A DNA stretch of 32,764 nucleotides from Ichthyophthirius multifiliis (Eukaryota; Ciliophora; Oligohymenophorea; Hymenostomatida). The translations under genes and the position numbers were made by a program. Of the stretch, positions 24,387-32,764 are shown piece after piece. The notes beneath the pieces are model-generated. The model was not told the origin of the DNA and did not search any database. It saw nothing but the letters and a program-made list of their open reading frames with translations. The stretch covers positions 1 to 32,764 of the forward strand of contig NW_004086235.1 of assembly GCF_000220395.1 (NCBI RefSeq). Direction: 5' to 3'. Every line of letters begins with the position of its first letter. The stretch's first letter is position 1.

Positions 24387-27300
24387 TTATACATTTTTTA
24401 TATTTAGTCTGATGTTTCAATTAAACATTTATTATTTACATTAATAATAAAGTAAAATTATTCTGTTTGATTAGCAGTATATATTTAAATATTAAAAAAC
24501 TTCGGAATAAAATTTGATGTTTAAACTAAAATAGTTAACTTTACAAATTTTTATCCTTTTGGTAAATACTTATCAAAGCTTATAATATTCAATAAATTTG
24601 TGACTGACTCTCCTTCACTGCTATCAACATAAAACTTTCGTAATTTACCATCACTTCCGCTCAATGCTGCATAAATATAAGGCGCTTTTGTTCCGCTTTG
24701 CCAAGGAATCGAAATATTATTGGCAACTAAATAACTTTTTTAATTTCTTCCTAAATCTCCTTATATAGAACAAAAAAAACCATATCGATGTTTTAACAAA
24801 ACATTTTAAAAATAAGAAAATCGAACACATTTTTCATCACCCAAAATTTTGAAATCGGGATTATTTTGAATATTAAAATTTAAATCTTTTGCGAAATCAT
24901 GTTCAGATACAAAAGAAATCGAAGCTCCCAAATTATCATTTAAATTAGCCTCAAAATTTAAGGGTAAACCATCACGATCATTTTCTTTAGTTTATGTATG
25001 GTAAACATATATTTTTGCATTAGTAGTTTTTCCTGTTTATTGTTTTTAAAAGTCTATTTTGTAATACTGTCCACTTATTTTTTCATAAAAAAATTAATTA
25101 AATTAATTCAAGTAATCATTATTTGATTTAAAATTGCTAAAAATATGTTGGAAAGATTTTGTAAATCCTATTATTTAATTTTAATCGGTTTCAAAACCTA
25201 TTTAAAATTTTACAGTTTATTTCCCATCTGCACCAGCTGGAACAGCTAAGTTGATTTTAGAATTGAAATTTTATAAAGGAACTACTATAAGGAATTAGTT
25301 CATATTATTTATTTAACTCATGTCAATTTTAATTTCCACTCTATCCCAAAAATGGAACCTTAAACTATCCCTATTTCCTTGTTTTTTATAACAAATATTA
25401 TTTCTAGATATTGAAACACCACAGCTTATTTCTTCGCCGTCTTGTTCTTTTGTAAGAAATTACATATAGTCAAAAAATATTAATAAATTTATATTTTTAT
25501 TTGAAGTTTTTATCAATTTTAGTTCATCGGCTGTTAAATATCCAGATACTCTTATAAATGTTGGAAAATATTTACCATCTAAGTAGTCATCTTTTGCTAT
25601 TAAAAAAATTTAATTTTTTTAAACTTTAATACTATACCTGAAATCCAATAATTAGATATTTAAGCTTTGACATTTTTAAACTTTTCTGTATTACTAATAA
25701 CATACGAATTTAAAAGAAAATGAACATTTTAATTATATAGTGCTAAATCTGTTTTATCATCAGTACCTATAATACTAACATAAAAATCCAGCAAATTTTC
25801 TTAAGGACCATTAATATAAGAGAATTATTTAACAACAATATTACTGAAAGCAATATTTATATAATTGACTTCTGAAAATACAGCTTAGTTCTAAGAAGGA
25901 GGATTATTTGTAAAAGATAATTATAACTTTTTTTAAAAATAAATAAAATATGTTATAAAATTATTTTCTTACAGTCTAAGATTATTATAATTCTATAATA
26001 TTACAATCTCTAATATCTAATAAATTATCTAATACTTTTATAATTTTTTTTTAAATTTTATTAGTCTATATAAATTAATTTTACAGCATTAGCTTTGGTC
26101 ACCTTTTCCAATAATTTTTAAAGGAGCTAAAACTAAAAATTAAGAATTCATAGATTTCGCAACATCGTCAAAAACATCCATTTTATATCTATTCATATAA
26201 AGAATAAATTATAATAATTACTTTTCTCCAAGATCCATGTAATGAATCCCTGCCTTACTTTATTAATCAATTAAATCAGCTGGCCTTTGTTTTGTATGAA
26301 CTCCTTGATAAGCATAATTTTAAATAGTAGGTAAGTCAGAAACCTAAAGAAAATGAAGATTCGGATTATAAGCAATTAAAGCAAAATCCTTTAAAGCATA
26401 ATTTGTTTTTTCTAATCCTGTTATAACTGTTTCATTTAATTCATAAAAGCCATTAATTTTTGGAAACATTTTAACTTACCCTTCATTAGCTTGAAATATA
26501 CTTGCACCTTTATTTAAAAAAAATTATATTAATTTTTTTTAAAAAAATACTTTAATCTATAAAAAACTTAAATTAAATAAAATATTTTTCGTTGTCTAAA
26601 ATTTCTTTCACATTAATACATTCGATTCTTGTTTTTAGTATATTTTAAGGATCCCTATTTATCACTTTACATTCTGCTTTTTAATCCTAATTAAAGTTCG
26701 GAACATTATAAGATAAGGAGTTAGGTAGAATAACAACTGCATGACTAAATTATTAAATTAATTTGTAATTTCCTTATGGTATTTTAAATACATATTTATT
26801 ATTTAATTCTATAACTACTTTTAAAGTATTATAAATATAATCTACTTTATCATTACCATTAGTATCTCTATATCTATAATTCTCAGCTAAAAATAAATAT
26901 CTATTATTAGTAAATTTTCCGCTTTCACTTTATTCTGACAAACCCCATCCAACTAAAAAAATATATATGTAAAAATAAATGCAGAAATAAATAACTATAC
27001 GTGAATAAGTTAATTTCAATTTAGGAACAAAATTATCACCAATAAGAAGCTTCATATTAGTTGCATCACTTTAAAACATTTATACAATATAATTAGTTTC
27101 TTTATGGACTCCAAGTATTTTTATAAAACTTTCCTCTCTTGTTTAAGGAAATTGTATTTAAAATTAAAATATTAGGTTAGTATTTAAAGGTATAGGTTAG
27201 TTTAATTCTATATTCAATTAATTAGGATAATATTATTAACAGTCTATACGCTGGCTTTTATCTTTATCTAATTATAATTAATTATTAGAATCTATATAGG

Positions 27301-28041
27301 AAATAACACAACTATTCTGATTATTTGGCTTCATAAATTTAAATAACTTATTATTTAAAATGAAAATAAGTTTGTCTATTCCTTCTTTAACCGGATTAAC
27401 TTAAATAAATAGAATCTACATCTAATTAAATGTTCCTTATTTTTCTATTGCTATTTTTTTTACATCAGTATCTACATAAAATTTTATTAAATTATTATCA
27501 TTTACCTTTTTTCTAATAAATTTAAAAAAAAATAAAAAATTACAATAGGATCTTAAAAATCTATTAAAGTAAAATTTGGATTTTCACCAAAAATAATAGA
27601 TCCTTCATTTTTATCTGAAACGCACCTTATAATAACAGGATTGAAATTTTTTCTGTTAGCTAATAATATTGATTATGACAACTTCAAATAAATAGTATGT
27701 GTTTATAAATAATTTCCTTCCAATATATCATCTAATTATATCCAAACTTAGTTTTCACTTACTACTTCTATTGATTTTACTGCTTTTCTTAAAATAGGGT
27801 TACCAGATTGACAATTTTGTAAATTTGATTCTGAAGTGTAAAAGCCTTATGGGTTTACTAAAATATATGGTAATTCTATATAGACATAACCATATGATGG
27901 TAATGTGTTTTTCAATTAAAAGGAAAATTACAATTCAAAAATCTAACCATAATTAGGATAGTTTGCTTAGAAATTAATGTATTTAATAACACAAGAACTA
28001 AAATTTATATAAAATAATAATAAAAATAATTTCAAAAACAT
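20778..28041 (-). CDS. Giant secreted GPI-type surface protein, paralogue 2
   Basis: About 2284 residues. The ATG at 28041-28039 opens a signal peptide (MFLKLFLLLFYINFSSC), and the protein ends in MIVVFIIINIII before TGA at 20780-20778, a GPI-type tail. Eight GT-AG introns fit: 27506-27543, 26953-27000, 26508-26550, 25927-25972, 25597-25637, 24282-24392, 24197-24238, 21195-21232. The exon 24196-21233 is a clean 988-codon frame. Near 26,040-26,110 frame must shift twice by one base: at the A/G run 26102-26107 and at the T9 run 26044-26052, where one base fewer restores it each time. Alternatively the first shift is a 31-nt intron at 26103-26133. It shares blocks with the gene at 4654-11816: N-terminal layout, PTFIRVSGYLT with IFF and ISC downstream, RYGFFCSI (24787-24764), and the C-terminal M-x-A-T-x-x-D-P-S-x-F. 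Beta-rich repeats resemble Ig or FN3 folds but are unassigned. Function unknown. Confidence 0.75.
24282..24392 (-). repeat. Intron with long (TA)n tract
   Basis: A 111-nt intron of the giant minus-strand gene, about twice the usual size here. It contains an almost pure AT dinucleotide run at about 24340-24377. Splicing AT^G restores the frame between SDQIQK and IITNSCYQFYEG. Length differences between copies or strains would be expected from slippage. Confidence 0.65.
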
Positions 28042-28504
28042 TTATTATTTATCTATTTGTATGAATATTAAATAAATATAGGTATATATATATATATTTT
28101 ATATATACTTATATTTATTTTTAAATAGTTATTTATTTTTATAATATAAAAATGTATTAATTTTTTATATTTAAATCAATGAAATATAAAAAATTTTATA
28201 TATATATAATTATAATTTTAAAAAAATAAAAGATGTTAATAAAAAATGTTTTCGTATATTTTTATATAAAAAAAATCAATTTAATAAAAAAATACTTATA
28301 ATATAAATAATTTTTATAAAATGGTTAATAATATAAATGTTAAGAAAATATTTATAAATAAACAATTTTTATTTTAATAAAGCACCTATATATTATTTAA
28401 TTATTTATTATTAATTTTTTTTTATTTTTATCAAAAAAACAATACATTTTTATTTAAAAAAATAAAAAAAATACCTATATTAATATTAATAATATTACAT
28501 TATA
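28042..28504. promoter_or_regulatory. Divergent promoter region
   Basis: 463 bp between the start codons of the giant minus-strand gene and the plus-strand MFS transporter. Nearly all A/T with TA runs; both promoters must lie here, but I cannot pick out elements. Confidence 0.4.
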
Positions 28505-30261
28505 ATGAATAAAATAAAATAATATTTAGAAAATTTAGGTTATATGGCTGCCGCAAAAGAAGCATAAAATACATTAATCGGCGTAGTTTTAGTAAAATTC
28601 GGACTAGGCGCTATAGGTATATGGGGAGTTGCTAATACATATTTTTTTTCATATTTTTTAAAAGTAATTTACATAAATTAAATACTTTTATTTTATTTTC
28701 TAAAAAAAAAAAACAAATAAAGTATAATCCTGAATTAAAATTAAGTGAATTTAATTTTTTAGTCACAGTAGCCGCTATTCCGATGATTATAATTACTTTG
28801 TTTTCTTTATAGGTATGCGAAAAATATGGTTTTGAGAAAATAATTAAAATTACTATGATTATTAACCCGATATGTGTATTGATTGGATCTTATTAAAAAA
28901 ATTTCTATATTTTTGCAGCTTTTAATACTTTAATTTCGAGTATTAGTTTCGGGATTACAGCTATGCCCATGCTATATTGTCTTTGGAGTCATTTTCCTTC
29001 AAAAACTGGAAATACTACTGGAATTGCGCTCGCAAGTTTTGGCTTAGCTACTTTTTTTTATAGTTTAATTGTAACTTTTATTGTTAACCCATAAAACTTA
29101 CCAGCTAATATAGAATATGAAGAAGGAACTTAAGTAAAATATTATTGTTTATTTTTTAAAAAAATGATTAAATATTTAGTTAATTTATTTGTTTAATGAT
29201 GAAATTGTGAAGAACGTACCAAATATGTTATTTATACTAGGAATATTATAATGTGTGTTTTGTATACCTGGTGCATTTTTAATAACTAAAAATTATAATT
29301 AAATTCCAAATAAAACGCAAACAGAAGTAGTTAAACATTAAACAGATATATAAATGAAACTATTAGGAGGAGTTACAGAAGACAGATTAAATTATAAAGA
29401 TTAAGATTAAATAGAAATAGAAATAAAAAAGGAAACATAATAAATAATTAAAGAGAAGACAAAAAATATTCTTAAATAATAAGTTAATGATATATTTGCA
29501 AAACAAAATGTTTAAAATATTTAAAAAATAAACGAATAGTAAATGACTAAAAGTAAATCCGATAGTCATCTTTTTAAACCTACAAATTAATTAAAAAATT
29601 AAAATTATTAAGATGATGTAAATATAGAAATATTAAATTTAAAAGAAGCAATAAAAACTCAACCATTTATATTAATTTATGTTTCTACTTTCTTTTTAAG
29701 TTGCTTTTCATTATTCATTTCCCTTAATTATAAAACATATGGCTTAACAAAAATTAATGATGACCATTTTTTGACTTATTTAATTTCTATAACAACTATT
29801 GTTAGTAGTTTATCGAATATATTATGGGGATATTTAGTAGACAGATATTAGTTTAGGAGTGTCTATATTTTCCTTATATGTATAATCTTAATATCCGGAT
29901 TTATTTTTCCAATTATTTCTTCTAATATATTTGGATTTTCGATGTAATTTTTTTTATTTAAAAATTTCAATAATAACTTATTTAGAATAGTATCTATTAA
30001 ATACTTGGATCAACAGAAAGAGGATTATATACGATTATAGGACCTGGACTTGTTTAAATATATGGAATTAAATTAGGATCTGAATTATTTCCTATAAAAA
30101 GCACTTCATTTTTCTTAGCACTTGTACTTGTACCTGTTATTTAAGTTTTTTTATTAAAAAGATATACTTATGATTAAATTATCCATATTTTTAATTTTGG
30201 AATTGCTATTTCTTTAATACTTTCTTTTAAACTTAAGAATAAATACAATTATTATAATTGA
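28505..30261 (+). CDS. MFS transporter, oxalate:formate antiporter-like
   Basis: A four-exon gene of 534 residues: exons 28505-28663, 28723-29133, 29180-29943 and 29991-30261, with introns of 59, 46 and 47 nt. The third acceptor is the second of two nearby AGs, since only that one keeps frame. It looks like a 12-helix major facilitator carrier of small organic anions, close to OFA/monocarboxylate types. The N-half has GIWGVANTYFFSYF, the helix 2-3 loop, and SHFPSKTGNTTGIALASFG followed by IVNPQN. A charged Gln/Lys/Glu-rich loop of about 100 residues (~245-345) separates the halves. The C-half carries the MFS motif-A-like WGYLVDRYQFRSVY and GSTERGLYTIIGPGLVQIYG. Substrate cannot be read from sequence. 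The gene is convergent with the VOC gene. Confidence 0.8.
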
Positions 30262-30479
30262 TGTAGAATTATAAAAACATAATATATAGATTAATAAATA
30301 AATAAAAACTTGTATTTAATGTTTTGTATTATTTTTTAATGAATTTTTTTTGCATGAGTAAAAAAATTTTTACTTCAATTTATTATTTTCTTTAAAATAT
30401 TTTTGATTTCTTAATCGGTTTTTGTTTATTAATTTTAATTTTCATTTTCATCATCTTTATATAATAAATAAATAAATCA
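30262..30479. other. Convergent intergenic spacer
   Basis: About 220 bp of AT-rich DNA between two convergent genes; no feature seen apart from their presumed 3' ends. Confidence 0.5.
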
Positions 30480-30967
30480 TCATATAAATTTTTTAAGAAA
30501 ACCTGAATTAGATTATATTTTATTTTTTATAATACTAATCATTTCACCATTAGGAGATTTAAAAAATGCAATCTAAAATTTTGATTACTATAAATAAATT
30601 AAAATAATACTTTTTATTCTTCATTTTCAATTAAATCTCCATCCCTTTCAGCTCCATAATATTAAAATTTTTTTAAAGTATACTCAAAATCTTCTACTTC
30701 AAAATTCAAAATCGGACTAAAACCTTTAATATTATATGCTTAACTATTATATAAAAACTTAAATGTATATTATATTTTAAAAGATAACCTATCAATTTAT
30801 TTTAATATTATTTTATGATTTAAATTATCTTTAAGTTCAACTAATTATTAACTTTAATTAGTTACTTTCAATCCTACAGCATCACTATAAAATCCGGCAG
30901 TTTTTTCTACATCTTTACAAAATATTATTAAATTTTTTAATGTTGAAGTAATCTTTTTTTAATACAT
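30480..30967 (-). CDS. VOC/glyoxalase-fold small protein
   Basis: A 149-residue protein in two exons (30967-30611 and 30572-30480). The 38-nt intron at 30573-30610 joins K to IAFFKSPNGEMISI; without it the frame loses the family's ending. It matches the vicinal oxygen chelate fold: beta-alpha-beta start LKNLIIFCKDVEKTAGFYSD followed by AVGLKV, a central strand before GFSPILNFEVEDFEYTLKK, and the typical end F-x-x-P-x-G-x-x-I-x-I. One VOC domain is made of two such beta-alpha-beta-beta-beta units. The metal ligands of true glyoxalase I (His/Gln, Glu) are not clearly kept, so the reaction is unknown. It could be a glyoxalase, dioxygenase or resistance-type binding protein. No signal peptide, so probably cytosolic. 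Confidence 0.75.
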
Positions 30968-31707
30968 TATATAAAAATATAAAAAATTTAATTAATTTTA
31001 ATAATAAAAAAATATTTTTTATTTATAAAAAAAAAATCTTTTTATAATTGCTTTATTATTATTAAAAGTAATTAATAACTTAATCAAATAAACTAAAATG
31101 TTAAAAATGTTTTTACTTAATTAAAATATAAAAAATTTAACAAAAATATTACAAATTAATAATTTAAAAATAAATATTTATCAACTATAATTAAATTTTA
31201 CTTATGTATTTATTTTGTATATATTTTCATTAATATTTAAAAGTTTTTTATTTTTTAATATAAATTTAATAGCATAAATAAAAATTTTAGATATAAATTT
31301 AATTAATATAATAATTATATTCACATAGTTTATACTCAAATTAAAGTTGATTTTTGATAATCATTAGTAAATTTTAATTAATTCGTAATTCTTAAATTAT
31401 TTTTGTAACTATTAAATATAATTTATATTTATATTTATATTGGTGATTATATTTATATATCTAATAAAGTACTTTACAAAATAAATTTTAAATTTATTAG
31501 TTTCAATTTTTTTTATTATAAAAAATTTTTAGTTTATTTTTAATAAAAATAAAAGTTTAAAATCAATATGTTTTGCATTTTTATGTTTTATAATAATATA
31601 AAATAACTATTTAAACTTAAACATTAATTTTTTATTTTATTTTAAAAAAATAAATATTTTTGAAATATATAAAATATATTATATATTAGAATGAATAATA
31701 AATATAG
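30968..31707. other. AT-rich intergenic spacer
   Basis: About 740 bp, nearly all A/T. I see no protein-like frame on either strand, no RNA gene and no clear repeat. Confidence 0.55.
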
Positions 31708-32460
31708 TCAAATATCATTTAAATTAAAAATTAATTAACATTTAAGACATCTAAATTTTGTTTCGGTTCTATTAATTAAAAGACCGTTTTCTGCACTTTC
31801 AAATTTATTATTTAAACACTCCGAGCAATTCATTTTTTATTTAAAATTCATATAAAGGCTATAAGTATATTTATGTGGTTTGTTATAACATCTAGTACAT
31901 CTTTCATAATAATTTACTAAAAAAAGGCACTATTTACAAATTAGTTCACATTCACAAATTCCACTATCATCTTAATAAAAAAGACTTAAACCTTCTTATT
32001 AATATTTAACTTAAGAAAATGTTGAGTTATTAACTTTTTTATATTCTGATTATCTATTTAAAACTGCTAATGGTCTAAATCCTTTTCTACAAATACTACA
32101 TGCCTATCTATTTTTAAAAAAACTAATATTTTTAATCTATAAATCTACTTATTCCTTTATATTTTTTTTTTTTTCATTATCTAAAGTATTAGAACAAATT
32201 CCTTATAATATATAACTTATTTCCAAATGGTTATATTAAATATCACAAAAAGTACTAGGGCAATACAAATATTTTTATTAATTCATTTTTAAATAAAATT
32301 GATTAAGACATTTAAAACAAAAAATACATCTACATTTTGTCATAAAGCAAAATTCAATAAAATCTAAATTTTAAGAATTTTCTGTATTATTATGTATACA
32401 GTTTTTATTAAAGCATTTATAATGCAACTTTTATTTATTTTCAAAATGTTATATTTACAT
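31708..32460 (-). CDS. Cys-rich zinc-finger-like protein near the telomere
   Basis: A single-exon frame of 250 residues from ATG 32460-32458 to TGA 31710-31708. It holds many Cys pairs: KCFNKNC, FCFMTKCRCIFCFKC, YCPSTFC, ACSICRKGF, CECELICKQC, ERCTRCYNKPH, NCSEC and KFRCLKC. The layout suggests two related zinc-binding modules, one in residues ~15-85 and one in ~165-245, with a Lys-rich, less ordered middle. The spacing resembles RING or RBR/IBR-type fingers, but His positions are few and I cannot assign a class, so ligase activity is only a guess. No signal peptide or membrane helix. It is the last gene of the chromosome, transcribed away from the telomere, with its promoter in the ~210 bp before the repeats. 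Confidence 0.7.
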
Positions 32461-32668
32461 TTAATATAATAAAAATTAAATTAAAAATAATAAATAATAT
32501 TAAAAATTAAAAATTAAAATATTATAAATATAAAAATAGTAAGTATATATAAAATAAATTAAATTAAATTAATTAAAGTCTAATTTTTTTATTATTTATT
32601 ATTATAATAAAATAAAATAAAAATAAAAATTATAATGTATTTATAAAGAATTGATAGATATGTGATTA
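32461..32668. promoter_or_regulatory. Subtelomeric spacer with the last gene's promoter
   Basis: About 210 bp of A/T-rich DNA between the last gene and the telomere base. It must contain the promoter of the minus-strand Cys-rich gene. No subtelomeric repeat family is visible, in keeping with the short gene-to-telomere distances known for ciliate macronuclear chromosomes. Confidence 0.45.
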
Positions 32669-32703
32669 AGGGTTAATATTGGGGTTAGGGATGGGGGTTA
32701 GGG
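32669..32703 (+). repeat. Degenerate telomere-like repeats at the telomere base
   Basis: Between unique sequence and the perfect array lie variant units: AAGGGTTAATATT, then GGGGTTAGGGATGGGGGTTAGGG. Two TTAGGG units and one GGGAT variant interrupt the TTGGGG pattern. Confidence 0.7.
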
Positions 32704-32764
32704 TTGGGGTTGGGGTTGGGGTTGGGGTTGGGGTTGGGGTTGGGGTTGGGGTTGGGGTTGGGGT
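32704..32764 (+). repeat. Telomere, (TTGGGG)n
   Basis: About ten uninterrupted TTGGGG units run to the end of the window, G-rich strand 5'->3' outwards. This repeat is the telomere sequence of Tetrahymena and its relatives, so the window ends at a real macronuclear chromosome end; the array probably extends past the last base. Confidence 0.97.

Noticed and set aside
4654-28041. Programmed ribosomal frameshifting as in Euplotes
   Set aside because: The telomere repeat and code (TAA/TAG as Gln) are of the Tetrahymena type, where such frameshifting is not established, and the breaks lack a shared slippery signal with stop codon.
1-32764. tRNA, rRNA or CRISPR-like arrays
   Set aside because: I saw no cloverleaf with B-box sequence, no conserved rRNA core and no regular repeat-spacer pattern on either strand; the only tandem arrays are the telomere, the PNQPSQ units and AT runs.

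Overview
The window is one end of a macronuclear chromosome from an oligohymenophorean ciliate of the Tetrahymena/Ichthyophthirius type. TAA and TAG are read as glutamine throughout, and TGA is the only stop that closes real genes. The DNA is extremely AT-rich, introns are short GT-AG introns (38-111 nt), and the window ends in an array of TTGGGG telomere repeats. The base composition and homopolymer-type errors fit Ichthyophthirius multifiliis best, but I infer this from the sequence and have not matched it to a database.

Layout. (1) 1-1787, +: the 3' part of a gene encoding tandem GH18 chitinase-like domains; two copies are identical over more than 630 bp. (2) 1788-4653: AT-rich spacer with what may be decayed gene remnants at 2700-4010. 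(3) 4654-11816, +: a giant secreted protein of about 2390 residues with a signal peptide and a GPI-type C-terminus. (4) 17605-12011, -: a ten-exon multi-domain receptor with LamG-like domains, a furin-like Cys-rich region, an EGF-like module, a GAIN/GPS-like region and several membrane helices, resembling polycystin-1 or adhesion receptors. (5) 17917-19779, +: a membrane protein with a long Gln/Asn-rich N-terminus, unrecognised. (6) 20564-19989, -: a four-exon REEP/Yop1/HVA22-like ER membrane protein. (7) 28041-20778, -: a second giant secreted protein, a diverged paralogue of the one at 4654-11816. (8) 28505-30261, +: an MFS transporter of the oxalate:formate antiporter-like type. (9) 30967-30480, -: a small VOC/glyoxalase-fold protein. 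(10) 32460-31708, -: a Cys-rich, zinc-binding-looking protein about 210 bp from the telomere base. (11) 32669-32764: telomere.

Three of the ten genes encode very large cell-surface proteins: two paralogous GPI-type proteins and one LamG/GPS receptor lying between them. Together with the secreted chitinase they suggest a chromosome-end region rich in surface and extracellular functions. Whether the surface proteins interact is unknown. Several genes lose frame by one base, mostly at A/T runs, and I read these as sequencing or assembly errors, not programmed frameshifts.
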